A stretch of 64,000 bases of DNA. Origin: Sphingomonas sp. KR3-1 (GTDB lineage Bacteria; Pseudomonadota; Alphaproteobacteria; Sphingomonadales; Sphingomonadaceae). The notes under the pieces were generated by a model. It was not told where the DNA came from. It worked only from the letters and a program-made list of their open reading frames with translations, and did no database searches. Shown here piece by piece: positions 36,596 through 48,222 of the stretch (position 1 is its first letter; every line of letters begins with the position of its first letter). The position numbers were made by a program, and so were the translations under genes. The stretch spans positions 372,001 to 436,000 of the forward strand of contig NZ_JBDZDQ010000002.1 of the NCBI RefSeq assembly GCF_040049295.1, written 5' to 3'.

Positions 36596-39091
36596 ATGTG
36601 GCGCAATTACGTGACCGTAGGCCTCCGGGCCCTGGCAAAGAACAAGGTCTATGCCTTCATCAACATCTTCGGGCTGTCGCTCGGCATCGCCGCCTGCCTG
36701 CTGATCCTCACCTATGTCCGCTACGAGTTCAGCTACAATGCCTGGCTGCCCGGCGCGGAGAACACCTACCAGTTCCAGACCTGGTTCCACGCGACCAAGG
36801 GCGGCCGCCCCGCCGGGCAGTCGCAGACTACTGCCTACACTGCCAAGGCCGCGCTGCTGAAGGATTTCCCGCAGATCGAGCATGCGGTCTACACCACCGG
36901 CCAGGGCGCGATCTATGTCCAGGACGGACAGCCGACCACCACCCGCGTCGGCCTGCTCACCGATGGGCCCCTGTTCGACGTGATCCAGGTGCCCTTCGTC
37001 TATGGCGACGGCAAGCACGCGCTCGATGATCCGCACGCGCTGGTGATGAGCGAGAGCGAGGCCAGGCAGCGCTATGGCAACGTCAATCCGATCGGCAAGA
37101 CGCTCACCGTGATCAGCGGCGACATGACCGCCGACTACCGCGTCACCGGCGTGTTCAAGGATCTGCCCAAGAACAGCGTGATCCGCATGACGATCGTCGT
37201 GCGCATCGATCCGCAGGACTATTTCCGCCGCCTGCCGCTCACCGTCACCTCCTGGCGCTGGCAGAACGGCCAGATCTGGGTGAAGCTCAAGCCCGGCACA
37301 GATCCCACCGCGATCAACGCGCAGCTGCCCGCCTGGGAAAAGCGCAACATCCCCGACGATCTCGGCCCCGGGCCGCGCGTCAATCCGGCGGACGAGGAGG
37401 ATTTCGGCCTCGTCAACATCCGCGACATCCATATCGGCAGCTCGAAGGGGCCGGCGGTCACCACCGAGCCGGGCACGGTGCTCACCTTCGCGGTGGTGGC
37501 GCTGCTGATCCTCGCCATGGCCTGCATGAACTTCACCAACCTCGCCACCGCCCGGGCCTCGCAGCGCGCCCGCGAAGTGGCGCTGCGCAAGGTGCTCGGC
37601 GCGACGCGGCGCCAACTGGTCACCCAGTTCATCGGCGAATCGATGCTGGTCTCGGCGATCGCCACGCTGATCGCGCTTGCGATCACCGAGCTGGCGCTGC
37701 CGCTGCTCAACGCCTTTCTCGATACCGGCATCACCTTCAGCTATTTCGGCGTGCACGGCGTACTGCTCCCCGTGCTCGGGCTGACGCTGCTCGTCGGCCT
37801 CGCCGGTGGCCTCTATCCGGCGCTCTATCTCTCGCGCTTCCAGCCGGCCAAGATCCTCAAGGCCAACAAGTCCGCGGCGAACGCCGAGGGGAGCGGGCGG
37901 CTGCGCAGCCTGCTGGTGATCACCCAGTTCGCGGTGTCGATCGGGCTGATCATCTGCACCGCGGTGGTCTACGGCCAGACGCTCTACGCCCGCAGCGTCG
38001 ACGCGGGCTACAAGCGCGACGGCCTGCTCCAGGTCAGCGGCACCGGCCGGCCCCAGGTCCAGGCGGTGATGGGCTCGCTGCTCGAGGAACTGCGCCGCAC
38101 CCCCGGCGTGGTCGATGCCGCGCAGGTGGTGCTCGGCCTCCAGACCGGCAACAATTCCAGCACCAGTGTCCAGCGCCCCGGCGGCGAGCAGGTCGAGCTC
38201 GGCATCTACGGGATCGACGCGCATGCGATCCCGACGATGGGCATGCGCCAGGTCGCCGGCCGCAACTTCTCCGATGCGATCGCGATGGACGATGCGACCA
38301 CGCCGACGCCCACCGATGTCGCGTTCGAGAACAAGCTGGTCGCGCGCGGGATCAACGTGATCCTCACCGAGGAGGCGACACGCCGGCTCGGCTTCAGCGA
38401 TCCCGCCGCGGCGGTCGGGCAGCAGGTCCAGGCCGACATGATGAGCCCCGGCGTCGCGCTGATGCCGGCAACCGTGGTCGGCGTGGTCGGCGACGTCCGC
38501 TACCGCACCGCGCGCGATCCGATCCAGCCGATCATCTATTTCTACCAGAACAAGGGCTATTCGCAGATGATGGTGCGGATCAACGGCGACCCGAAGCAGG
38601 TCAACGCCCGCATCGAGCAGGTCTGGAAGCGGCTCGTCCCCGATATCCCCTACAAGGCCGATTACGTCACCGATCTCGTCCACGACGTCTACAATGCCGA
38701 CGAGACGCGGGCGCAGCTGTTCGGCGTGTTCGCGGTGCTCGCGGTGGTGATCGGCTGCCTCGGCCTGTTCGGCCTCGCCGCCTTCACCGCCGAGCAGCGC
38801 ACCAAGGAGATCGGCATCCGCAAGGTGCTCGGCGCGCGCACCGCCGATATCGTGCGGCTGCTGGTCTGGCAGTTCAGCCGGCCGGTGCTGATCGCCAATC
38901 TGATCGCCTGGCCGGTCGCCTGGTGGGCGATGCGCGGCTGGCTCAACCAGTTCGACACGCGGATCACCCTCGGCCCGGTCCCCTTCGTCGCCGCGGGCGC
39001 GGCGGCGCTGGTGATCGCCGTGCTAACCATCGGGGCACACGCATTCCGCGTCGCCCGTACCAATCCGGTTCACGCTCTGCGCTACGAGTAG
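36596..39091 (+). CDS. FtsX/MacB-type ABC permease, copy 2
   Basis: The 831-residue paralogue of the preceding permease begins MWRNYVTVGLRALAKNKVYA. The motifs are nearly the same (ASQRAREVALRKVLGATRRQ, AEQRTKEIGIRKVLGARTAD) and so is the ending (ARTNPVHALRYE). The periplasmic loops diverge, which suggests a heterodimer in which each copy supplies half of the channel. The ATG lies 12 bases after the previous stop; a longer frame from 36413 overlaps copy 1. This is the last gene of the operon. Confidence 0.9.
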   Translation: MWRNYVTVGLRALAKNKVYAFINIFGLSLGIAACLLILTYVRYEFSYNAWLPGAENTYQFQTWFHATKGGRPAGQSQTTAYTAKAALLKDFPQIEHAVYTTGQGAIYVQDGQPTTTRVGLLTDGPLFDVIQVPFVYGDGKHALDDPHALVMSESEARQRYGNVNPIGKTLTVISGDMTADYRVTGVFKDLPKNSVIRMTIVVRIDPQDYFRRLPLTVTSWRWQNGQIWVKLKPGTDPTAINAQLPAWEKRNIPDDLGPGPRVNPADEEDFGLVNIRDIHIGSSKGPAVTTEPGTVLTFAVVALLILAMACMNFTNLATARASQRAREVALRKVLGATRRQLVTQFIGESMLVSAIATLIALAITELALPLLNAFLDTGITFSYFGVHGVLLPVLGLTLLVGLAGGLYPALYLSRFQPAKILKANKSAANAEGSGRLRSLLVITQFAVSIGLIICTAVVYGQTLYARSVDAGYKRDGLLQVSGTGRPQVQAVMGSLLEELRRTPGVVDAAQVVLGLQTGNNSSTSVQRPGGEQVELGIYGIDAHAIPTMGMRQVAGRNFSDAIAMDDATTPTPTDVAFENKLVARGINVILTEEATRRLGFSDPAAAVGQQVQADMMSPGVALMPATVVGVVGDVRYRTARDPIQPIIYFYQNKGYSQMMVRINGDPKQVNARIEQVWKRLVPDIPYKADYVTDLVHDVYNADETRAQLFGVFAVLAVVIGCLGLFGLAAFTAEQRTKEIGIRKVLGARTADIVRLLVWQFSRPVLIANLIAWPVAWWAMRGWLNQFDTRITLGPVPFVAAGAAALVIAVLTIGAHAFRVARTNPVHALRYE

Positions 39092-39160
39092 GCGCGTCAG
39101 TGCAGGGCTGCGGAGCGGGCGAGGGGGCAACTCCTCGCCCGTTTTGCATTCCACCCAATT

Positions 39161-39401
39161 CCTCCCCGAGCTAGCTCGGGGAGGGTGACCGCCGCCGAAG
39201 CGGTGGTGGAGGGGCCGGCGCGCGCCACCCGGGGACGGCTTTGGGCTGACCAACCCTCTAGCTTTCGCTCCCGGCGAATTCCGGCGCCCAGGGTTTCTCT
39301 GCCGCGTCGCTCCCTTTCCCGTCGTCCCGGCGAAAGCCGGGATCTCGTGCGGCTCCGGTCCCGCGCCTTCGCCTGAGATCCCGGCTTTCGCCGGGATGAC
39401 G
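39161..39401. repeat. Repeat cluster in a gene-free stretch
   Basis: The 466 bases between the permease and pectate lyase genes hold no convincing gene. At 39161-39184 lies a perfect 24-base palindrome (CCTCCCCGAGCT and complement) that begins a copy of the AATTCCTCCCC family, with GCGGTGGTGGAGGGGCC following. At 39321-39401 a second element has inverted arms of about 26 bases containing TCCCGGCGAAAGCCGGGA. It is related to the element inside gspI. Confidence 0.8.
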
Positions 39402-39557
39402 GAAGGGCCGGACGAAGCGCCGGCGACCCTCCGTGCCTCTGCGCGAACAATCCTTCTCTTCGCGCCTTCGCATGCGCCATTTTCATCCCCTAGCGAGGGG
39501 TATGGACGGAAATCCATCACCCGCTATTCTCTGCGCAAACCAAAATCGGAGGGGACA

Positions 39558-40841
39558 ATGATTCGTATCGCCAAGATCGCGCTTCTCGCAGCTGCAGCGA
39601 TGACACCGGTGGCATATGCTGCGGTCGAAGTCATCGGCCACATGACCCCCGCCGAGCCGATCACCAAGGCGCGGATTGCCGCGCTCCCCATCGTCCAGCA
39701 GCGCGCCTGGAACGTCTATCTCGATCGCTCGACCGCGCTGATGGCCGCCGACAAGGCGGCGCTCGCCGCCGAGCGTCAGGGCCTTACCGAGGTCCCCGCG
39801 CCGCCGGCTCCCGGCAAGTCGGGCGGCAGCGGCATGGACGCCAAGCAGCCCGCCGCCTTCTATGCCAGCGCCACCGCGCGCCGCGTCGCCGACAATATCG
39901 TCAGCTTCCAGACGCCCGCGGGCGGCTGGGGCAAGAATGTCGATCGCGACGGCCCGGCCCGGGTGAAGGGCCAGCTCTATGTCGCGGTCGAGCATCTCCC
40001 CGCCAATGCCCGCACCGGCGATGACGAGGACTGGAGCTATGTCGGCACGATCGACAACAACGCCACCACCTCGGAGCTGCGCTTCCTCGCCCGCGTCCAG
40101 GCGGCGGTTCCGGGCGCCGAGGGCGACAAGTATCGCGAGAGCTTCCTCAAGGGCATTCGCTATCTCCTGAACGCGCAGTTCCCCAATGGCGGCTGGCCGC
40201 AAATCTATCCGCTCCAGGGCGGCTATCACGATGCGCTCACCTTCAACGACGATGCGCTCTCCTCGGTGGTGACCGTGCTCGCCGATGTCGCGCGCCGCCA
40301 GGGCGACTATGCCTTTGTGTCCGAAGCGCTCGCCGGCGAGGCGCGGGCGGCGTGCAACCGCGCGATCCAGGTGATCCTCAAGACCCAGGTGGTGGTCGAC
40401 GGCAAGCGCACCGTCTGGGGCCAGCAGCACGATGCGCTCACCCTCGCGCCCGCTGGCGCGCGCAATTTCGAGCCGATCGCTCTGTCCTCCGACGAGAGCG
40501 CCGACCTGCTGATCTTCCTGATGAAGCAGGCGGGCCGCTCGCCCTCGGTCGTCGCCGCGGTGAATGACGGTGCCGCCTGGCTCAAGGCGCATGCGGTGTA
40601 CGGTGTGGTCTTCGAAAAGGGCAGTGACGGCCGCAAGCTGGTCGACAAGCCTGGCGCGGGGCCGCTCTGGTCGCGCTATTACGACATCCAGACCGGCAAG
40701 CCGATCTTCGGCGACCGCGACCGCTCGATCCACACCGAGGTCAACGAGCTCAGCCAGGAGCGCCGCAACGGCTATAGCTGGTACAATACCGGTCCCGCCA
40801 AGGCGCTGGCGGCCTACGACAAATGGGCGGAGATGAAGTAA
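39558..40841 (+). CDS. pelA: Pectate lyase, PelA/PL10 type
   Basis: The 427-residue secreted enzyme has a Sec signal (IAKIALLAAAAMTPVAYAA). The mature region carries the motifs of PL10 pectate lyases: SFQTPAGGWGKNVDRDG, GTIDNNATTSELRFLARV, NAQFPNGGWPQIYPLQGGYH, TFNDDALSSVV and VWGQQHDALTLAPAGARNFE. The enzyme cleaves polygalacturonate by beta-elimination and needs calcium. GGAGGGG lies six bases before the ATG. It is isolated here, but its secretion could use the type II system in this window, as for many pectinases; that link is inference. Confidence 0.9.
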   Translation: MIRIAKIALLAAAAMTPVAYAAVEVIGHMTPAEPITKARIAALPIVQQRAWNVYLDRSTALMAADKAALAAERQGLTEVPAPPAPGKSGGSGMDAKQPAAFYASATARRVADNIVSFQTPAGGWGKNVDRDGPARVKGQLYVAVEHLPANARTGDDEDWSYVGTIDNNATTSELRFLARVQAAVPGAEGDKYRESFLKGIRYLLNAQFPNGGWPQIYPLQGGYHDALTFNDDALSSVVTVLADVARRQGDYAFVSEALAGEARAACNRAIQVILKTQVVVDGKRTVWGQQHDALTLAPAGARNFEPIALSSDESADLLIFLMKQAGRSPSVVAAVNDGAAWLKAHAVYGVVFEKGSDGRKLVDKPGAGPLWSRYYDIQTGKPIFGDRDRSIHTEVNELSQERRNGYSWYNTGPAKALAAYDKWAEMK

Positions 40842-41006
40842 GCGGCTTCATCCCTCCCAGCATGCGTCGGGAGGGAACGTGTCTATACATAAGCGTCCGT
40901 AGTGTCCGGTCGTCGGGGGATTTCGCTCTCCCCGGCGTGGTCCGCCGACCAGCGCGGGGGACCAGGCCTGGGCCTGTACGCAGCGTCCTTTCGGTGTCCG
41001 GAAGGT

Positions 41007-42863
<1,857 letters not shown>

Positions 42864-42959
42864 GCGCGGGCGCCTAGCAGCAGATGGAGGCGCACCCAAG
42901 CGCCCCGTGACCCCTGGTGGTCACACCGCTGTAAGTGCTGAAATTAGCGGGAAAGAAAT

Positions 42960-43036
42960 TGGTCGGGGAAAGAGGATTCGAACCTCCGGCCCCTGCCTCC
43001 CGAAGACAGTGCTCTACCAGGCTGAGCTATTCCCCG
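42960..43036 (-). tRNA. tRNA-Pro (anticodon CGG)
   Basis: On the minus strand a full cloverleaf of 77 bases can be folded. The acceptor stem is CGGGGAA/TTCCCCG, and the D arm is GCTC-AGCCTGGTA-GAGC. The anticodon stem CTGTC/GGCAG has loop TTCGGGA, and the T arm is GGAGG-TTCGAAT-CCTCT. The discriminator A and CCA are encoded. The anticodon is CGG, for proline. Confidence 0.95.
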
Positions 43037-43125
43037 ACCGGCGCCTCCGGGGCGAACCCCGACTGCGAGGGGGCGCCTATAACCACGCTATTTGAGTCAC
43101 GCAAGCCGCTGAATCAGCTTTCGCA

Positions 43126-44421
43126 TCAGCTTTTCCTCGCACCCAGCATCGCATCGACCGAAACGAACTTCTCGCGCGGCGCCCCGATGCGGGCCGCGGC
43201 GATCTCGGCGGCGTCGATCTTCTGCCAGTCGCGGAAGGTGACGAGGTCCACCCCGCGCCGTTCGAGCAGCGCGTCGAGCCCCGGCCGCCCGGCCTTGCCC
43301 GAACCCTCTGCGATATCCTCGGCAATCTTCTCAGCGATCGCGAAGCCGTCGGGCCGGTTGGTGCCGATCGTCCCCGTCGGCCCGCGCCGCGCCCAGCCGA
43401 CCGCGTAGAGGCCGGGCAGCACCCGCCCGTCGAGATTGGCGAAGCGCCCCGCCTTGTCGTCATAGGGCACGCCCTCGATCGGCGGGGTGCGATAGCCGAT
43501 GCAGCTCACCACCAGGCTGGCGGGAATCGCATAGGTCTCGCCGGTGCCGTGCGCGCTGCCGTCCAGACCCAGCGCGGTACGCTCGACGATCACCCGCTCG
43601 ACCTTGCCTTCGCCTTCGATCGCGACCGGCATCGCGAAGAAGTCGAAGACGATGCGGATCGGCTTCTCGGGCATGCCCTGGGCATAGCGGCGCAGATGGC
43701 CGACCGACTTGCGCTGGCCGGGGTCGAGCACGCCATCGTCTTCCACCGGCGGGAAATCGCTGGGATCTACCACGGGCACGGCGTGTGCCAGCTCGCCGAG
43801 CTCGCCCAGCTCCTTGGGCGTCATCGCGATCTGGTGCGGCCCGCGCCGACCGAGCAGGGTGATGCTGTGGACATGCGAGCCGTGCAGCGAATCGAGCGCA
43901 TGGAGCACGATGTCCGAGCCTTCCAACTCGTCCTCGGCCTTGGCGAGCACGCGTGCCACGTCGAGCGCGACATTGCCGTTGCCGATCACCACCGCGGGGC
44001 CGTCGAGCGGTGGGTGGAGATCGGCATAGTCGGGATGGCCGTTATACCAGCCGACGAATGCGGCCGAGCCGACCACGCCGGGCAGTTCGGCGCCAGGAAT
44101 CTCCAGCTTGCGGTCATGCGGCGCGCCGGTGGCGAGCACGACGGCGTCGTACAGCTCGCGCAGCTCGTCGAGCGAGACGTCCTTGCCCAGCGTGACATTG
44201 CCGACGAAGCGGACATTGTCGGTGAGCGCCACCGCCTCGTAGCGCCGCGACACGCCCTTGATCGACTGGTGATCGGGCGCCACGCCGGTGCGGATCAGCC
44301 CGAAGGGCACCGGCAGCCGGTCGAGGATATCGACCCTCACTTCGTCGCCGAACACCTTCTGGCAGGCCTCGGCCGTATAATAGCCTGCTGGTCCCGAACC
44401 GATCACCGCGACATGACGCAA
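43126..44421 (-). CDS. Ferredoxin-NADP reductase, adrenodoxin-reductase/FprA type
   Basis: The 431-residue flavoprotein has an N-terminal FAD site (VAVIGSGPAGYYTAEACQKV) and the family hallmark LPVPFGLIRTGVAPDHQSIK. The NADP site is AVVIGNGNVALDVARVLAKA, and the C-terminal FAD contact is YAVGWARRGPTGTIGTNRPD. Enzymes of this type pass electrons from NADPH to ferredoxins for P450s, Fe-S cluster assembly or similar uses. It is a single gene next to tRNA-Pro. The overlapping plus-strand frames are shadows. Confidence 0.92.
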   Translation of the reverse strand: MRHVAVIGSGPAGYYTAEACQKVFGDEVRVDILDRLPVPFGLIRTGVAPDHQSIKGVSRRYEAVALTDNVRFVGNVTLGKDVSLDELRELYDAVVLATGAPHDRKLEIPGAELPGVVGSAAFVGWYNGHPDYADLHPPLDGPAVVIGNGNVALDVARVLAKAEDELEGSDIVLHALDSLHGSHVHSITLLGRRGPHQIAMTPKELGELGELAHAVPVVDPSDFPPVEDDGVLDPGQRKSVGHLRRYAQGMPEKPIRIVFDFFAMPVAIEGEGKVERVIVERTALGLDGSAHGTGETYAIPASLVVSCIGYRTPPIEGVPYDDKAGRFANLDGRVLPGLYAVGWARRGPTGTIGTNRPDGFAIAEKIAEDIAEGSGKAGRPGLDALLERRGVDLVTFRDWQKIDAAEIAAARIGAPREKFVSVDAMLGARKS

Positions 44422-44520
44422 AGGGCCTCTCCTCCCGCGATCTAGGCGCTCACCGTAGCGGCAAGGCAGGGGAGGGCAACCCTCTCGACGGCGCGCCCGG
44501 ATTGTTGCTAGGCCGTATCA

Positions 44521-45075
44521 GTGAGCTCGATCGAAATCGCCGCTGCCGTTCTTGTGCTGGTCAACGTGGCGCTCGTCGTGCGGCGGAGCATGTGGAACTA
44601 TCCCTTCGCGCTGGTCGCGGTCTCGCTCTACGCCTGGGTCTTCTTCGGGCAGAAGCTCTACAGCGACGCGCTGCTCCAGCTCTTCTATCTGGCGGTCAAC
44701 CTCTATGGCTGGTGGAACTGGGCCCGCTCGCGCGCCGAAAGCGGCGAGGTGCAGGTCGAGCGGCTGAGCGGGCGCGGACGCATTCTCGCGGCCGGTATAT
44801 GCGCCGCCGCCGCGGCAGGCTGGGGCTGGCTGATGCACACGCACACCGACGCAGCCTATCCATGGTGGGACGGCAGCATCGCCGTGATCAGCATCGCCGC
44901 GCAGATCCTGCAGTCGCGCCGCAAATGGGAAAGCTGGGTGCTGTGGATCGCGGCGGACCTGTTTGCGGTGCCTTTGTTCGCCGTAAAGGAAATCTGGCCT
45001 ACGACGATACTCTATGCGATTCTCCTGGTCCTCGCGGTCCGGGGACTCCTCGACTGGATCAAGAAGACGGCATGA
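44521..45075 (+). CDS. pnuC: PnuC-type vitamin transporter
   Basis: The 184-residue membrane protein has about seven helices. The PnuC signature residues are visible (SMWNYPFALVAVSLYAWVFF, YLAVNLYGWWNWAR, RRKWESWVLWIAADLFAVPL). PnuC proteins facilitate uptake of nicotinamide riboside, and trapping depends on a kinase. Here the NadR-like kinase follows with an ATGA overlap, which supports nicotinamide riboside over thiamin or riboflavin. The start is GTG at 44521. No TPP or FMN riboswitch is seen upstream. Confidence 0.9.
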   Translation: MSSIEIAAAVLVLVNVALVVRRSMWNYPFALVAVSLYAWVFFGQKLYSDALLQLFYLAVNLYGWWNWARSRAESGEVQVERLSGRGRILAAGICAAAAAGWGWLMHTHTDAAYPWWDGSIAVISIAAQILQSRRKWESWVLWIAADLFAVPLFAVKEIWPTTILYAILLVLAVRGLLDWIKKTA

Positions 45076-45623
45076 AACTGCGTTCCATTTGCCTTCACGG
45101 GCCCGAAAGCACCGGCAAGTCCACGCTCGCCCCCCGCATCGCCGCACATCTCGGCGGCGAGGTGGTCGACGAATATGGCCGCGAATATGCCGAGGCGCGG
45201 GGCATCGACTTCACGATGCAGGACCTGCTCGAAATCGCGAAGACCCACGATGCCGGCATGCGCACGATGATCGCAGCGGGGTTCAGGCCGCTGGTGCTCG
45301 ACACCGATCCGCTGATGACCGCGGTCTGGGCCGACATGCTGTTCGGCGAGCGCGATCCCTGGTTCGACGAATGGCAGGGCACCGCCGATCTCTACCTGCT
45401 GTTCGATATCGACATGGCCTGGCGCCCGGACGGCACGCGGATGTTCGGCACGCAGGAATTGCGGCAGAAATTCTTCGACCTGAGCAAGGCCGAGCTCGAG
45501 CGGCGCGGGGTGCGCTGGGCGCTCGTCTCGGGGCAGGACGAGGAGCGCTTCGCCAAGGCGATCGCCGCGATCGAGGCAGTGCAGGCTGAATTGGCGCAGA
45601 TCGACGAGTCGTCCACAGCTTGA
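45072..45623 (+). CDS. NadR-like ribosylnicotinamide kinase
   Basis: The 183-residue P-loop kinase begins MKLRSICLHGPESTGKSTLA (Walker A GPESTGKS, as in NadR). It contains EVVDEYGREYAEARGIDFTM, LVLDTDPLMTAVWADMLFGE and the lid-like ARG-containing ELRQKFFDLSKAELERRGVR. The adenylyltransferase and helix-turn-helix domains of full NadR are missing, so it should phosphorylate nicotinamide riboside to NMN and thereby trap it. It is translationally coupled to pnuC. Confidence 0.87.
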   Translation: MKLRSICLHGPESTGKSTLAPRIAAHLGGEVVDEYGREYAEARGIDFTMQDLLEIAKTHDAGMRTMIAAGFRPLVLDTDPLMTAVWADMLFGERDPWFDEWQGTADLYLLFDIDMAWRPDGTRMFGTQELRQKFFDLSKAELERRGVRWALVSGQDEERFAKAIAAIEAVQAELAQIDESSTA

Positions 45624-45804
45624 TGTTGCAGGTGCGAAAAATTCCGCAATTCTGTCACGCCGCGTACACAATCCGATCCTAACCGCCCGGGCAAGGAGCT
45701 GACAAAAGCTTCGAAAACAGGATGTCCGGCGTGGTGATCACGCGATTCCGTGCATGCGGGATCGCGGGCTTTTGCGCGCCGGCCGCACAGCAGGGAAACA
45801 CCAG

Positions 45805-48117
45805 ATGCATACCCGGATCACCAAGACCGCGCTCTATCTCGGCGCGGCTTTCGGCGCGCTCGCGATCAGCGGCACCGCCCAGGCGCAGGACAGCGCCACC
45901 CCCGCCGCCGACAACGAGCCGACCGAGATCGTCGTCACCGCCGAGCGCCGCTCCGAGAACCAGCAGACCACCCCGGTGTCGGTCGCGGTGATCGGTGGCC
46001 AGGACGCGCGCGACTTCGCCGCCGCCGGCGACGACACGCTGCTCTCGCTCTCGGGCAAGGTGCCGAGCTTCTACGCAGAGACGACTACCGGCCGCATCTT
46101 CCCGCGCTTCTACATCCGCGGCCTCGGCAATATCGATTTCTACCTGGGCGCCTCGCAGCCCGTGTCGATCATCCAGGACGACGTGGTGCTCGAGCATGTC
46201 GTGCTCAAGTCGAACCCGGTCTATGACCTCGATCACGTCGAAGTGCTGCGTGGCCCGCAGGGCTCGCTGTTCGGCCGCAACACCACCGCCGGCATCGTCA
46301 AGTTCGACACCGTCCGCCCGACGCTCGACGCGCTCGATGCGCGCGGCACGCTGAGCTATGGCAGCTACAACAGCATCAACGCCGATGTCGGCATCGGCGG
46401 CCCGCTGGCCGACAATGTCGCGATCCGCGTTTCGGGCCTGTACCAGCACCGCGAAAACTATGTCGACAACGCCTATGCAGGCCCGAGCCTCGACGGCACC
46501 AACGGCCCGCGCAAGAACGCGATGGGCGGCTTCGACGAGCGCGACGCGCGCATCCAGCTGCTGGTCAAGCCGACCGAGGACTGGACCTCGCTCTTCTCGG
46601 CGCACATGCGCAACTACAATGGTACCTCGACCCTGTTCCTGCGCCAGGCGCTCAAGAAGGGCTCGAACGACGTCTCCAACGTCTCGCGCACCACGGTCCG
46701 CTTCGACGAGGCGATGGACAATCCGCAGGATTACAACACCTACGGCATGTCGTGGAACAACAGCTTCGATTTCGGCCCGGTCACGCTGACCTCGATCACT
46801 GCCTATGAGACCTCGTCGGGCTATAGCCGCGGTGATACCGACGGCGGCGCTGCGGCGGACTTCCCAGTCGGCGGCTCGCCCAACGGCTATGGCGAGTCGA
46901 TGGGCCGCCTGGCCGATCTCGACCAGTGGACGCAGGAACTGCGCCTCTCCAGCAACGGCGAGGGCCCGTTCAAGTGGCAGATCGGCGGCATGTATTTCGA
47001 CAGCCGCGACATCACCGAGTTCTACCAGCGCGCCTGGTTCCTGCTCGGCGCCAACAACAACCCGAACAACTGGGTGCGCCTGCACGACGTGAACACCAGC
47101 TGGGCGGGCTTCGGCCAAGCGAGCTACCAGATCACGCCGAAGTTCCGCCTCACCGCCGGCGTGCGCGTGACCGAGGACACCAAGACCACCGATCTGCTCA
47201 AGACCGCCAACACCGCGACGAACGCCGTCACCTATACCGGTCGCCGCCATGTCCGCATGTCGGACACGCAACCCAGCTGGGACGTGAGCGCGCTCTATGA
47301 GGCGAGCGACGATCTGAGCGTCTATGCCCGTGTCGCCCGCGGCTTCCGCGGCCCGACGATCCAGGGCCGCTCGGCCGTGTTCAACTCGGACTTCACCACG
47401 GCGAATTCCGAGACGATCCTCTCCTACGAAGCCGGCATCAAGTCGCGCCTGTTCGACAACAAGGTGCGCTTCAACCTCACCGGCTTCTACTACAACGTCA
47501 ACGACATCCAGCTGAACGGCAACGACTCGAACGGCAACGGCGTGCTGTTCAACGCCGACAAGGCCGAGGCCTACGGTGTCGAAGCCGAGCTGAACATCCA
47601 CCCTGTGCGCAACTTCCAGGTCTCGCTGGGTGCCAGCTGGCTCCACACCGAGATCAAGGACAAGCGCGTCTATGCCCAGGCCTGCGCGCTCAATGGCGTG
47701 CTCGTCTGCACGGTGAACGATCCGATCGTGACCCGTACCGTGTTCGGCGCCCCGGCCTATTTCGCGCAGATCGACGGCAACCCGCTGCCGAACGCGCCGG
47801 AATACAACCTCAACGCCACGGCGCGGTATGACATCCCGGTCAGCGACAGCTCCAAGGTCTTCATCTCGACCGACTGGAACCTGCAGGGCTACACCAACTA
47901 CGTGCTCTACAAGACCGACGAGTTCTACTCGAACGGCAACTTCGAGGGCGGTCTGAAGATCGGCTACACCGGCGGCAACGGCAGCTGGGAAGTCGCGGCC
48001 TTCGCCCGCAACATCACGAACGAGAAGAACCTCAAGGGCGTGATCGAGAACTACATGGCCGCCGTGCTCAACGAGCCGCGCGTCATCGGCGTCTCGCTGA
48101 CCGGCCGCACCCGCTAA
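45805..48117 (+). CDS. TonB-dependent outer-membrane receptor
   Basis: The 770-residue receptor has a signal peptide ending GTAQAQD, a TonB-box-like EIVVTAERR, and a plug domain (TPVSVAVIGGQDARDFAAAG, VEVLRGPQGSLFGRNTTAGI). A 22-strand-type barrel follows, ending in an aromatic/arginine strand (RVIGVSLTGRTR). The start is ATG at 45805 with CAGGGA upstream. It follows pnuC and the kinase in the same direction after 181 bases, so it may import nicotinamide riboside or a related vitamin, but that gap could hold its own promoter and the substrate is unproven. Confidence 0.9.
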   Translation: MHTRITKTALYLGAAFGALAISGTAQAQDSATPAADNEPTEIVVTAERRSENQQTTPVSVAVIGGQDARDFAAAGDDTLLSLSGKVPSFYAETTTGRIFPRFYIRGLGNIDFYLGASQPVSIIQDDVVLEHVVLKSNPVYDLDHVEVLRGPQGSLFGRNTTAGIVKFDTVRPTLDALDARGTLSYGSYNSINADVGIGGPLADNVAIRVSGLYQHRENYVDNAYAGPSLDGTNGPRKNAMGGFDERDARIQLLVKPTEDWTSLFSAHMRNYNGTSTLFLRQALKKGSNDVSNVSRTTVRFDEAMDNPQDYNTYGMSWNNSFDFGPVTLTSITAYETSSGYSRGDTDGGAAADFPVGGSPNGYGESMGRLADLDQWTQELRLSSNGEGPFKWQIGGMYFDSRDITEFYQRAWFLLGANNNPNNWVRLHDVNTSWAGFGQASYQITPKFRLTAGVRVTEDTKTTDLLKTANTATNAVTYTGRRHVRMSDTQPSWDVSALYEASDDLSVYARVARGFRGPTIQGRSAVFNSDFTTANSETILSYEAGIKSRLFDNKVRFNLTGFYYNVNDIQLNGNDSNGNGVLFNADKAEAYGVEAELNIHPVRNFQVSLGASWLHTEIKDKRVYAQACALNGVLVCTVNDPIVTRTVFGAPAYFAQIDGNPLPNAPEYNLNATARYDIPVSDSSKVFISTDWNLQGYTNYVLYKTDEFYSNGNFEGGLKIGYTGGNGSWEVAAFARNITNEKNLKGVIENYMAAVLNEPRVIGVSLTGRTR

Positions 48118-48134
48118 GCTGGGATCACGAACAG

Positions 48135-48172
48135 AAAAGGGCCCGGTGGCAGATCCGCCACCGGGCCCTTTT
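48135..48172 (+). terminator. Terminator after the TonB receptor gene
   Basis: A 16-base perfect stem (AAAAGGGCCCGGTGGC and its complement) with a six-base loop is followed by a T run. It lies 17 bases after the receptor stop. It could also stop the converging CsgG-like gene, because the left arm starts with AAAA. Confidence 0.88.
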
Positions 48173-48222
48173 TCGTTTCCGGGAAACCGGGCGAGCGCCG
48201 CATCGCGCCGCCCGGTTTTGCC

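Noticed and set aside
39092..39557. Short ORFs in the gap before the pectate lyase gene
   Set aside because: They run through palindromic repeats, have no ribosome site and give Arg/Pro-rich nonsense on both strands.
40852..40877. Inverted repeat CCCTCCC/GGGAGGG after the pectate lyase gene as a terminator
   Set aside because: The stem is only seven bases with a ten-base loop and no T run; not strong enough to list as a feature.
45624..45804. Possible thiamin (TPP) riboswitch before the TonB receptor, since PnuC relatives can carry thiamin
   Set aside because: No CTGAGA or GAACCTGAT-type conserved blocks are present, and the coupled kinase is NadR-like.
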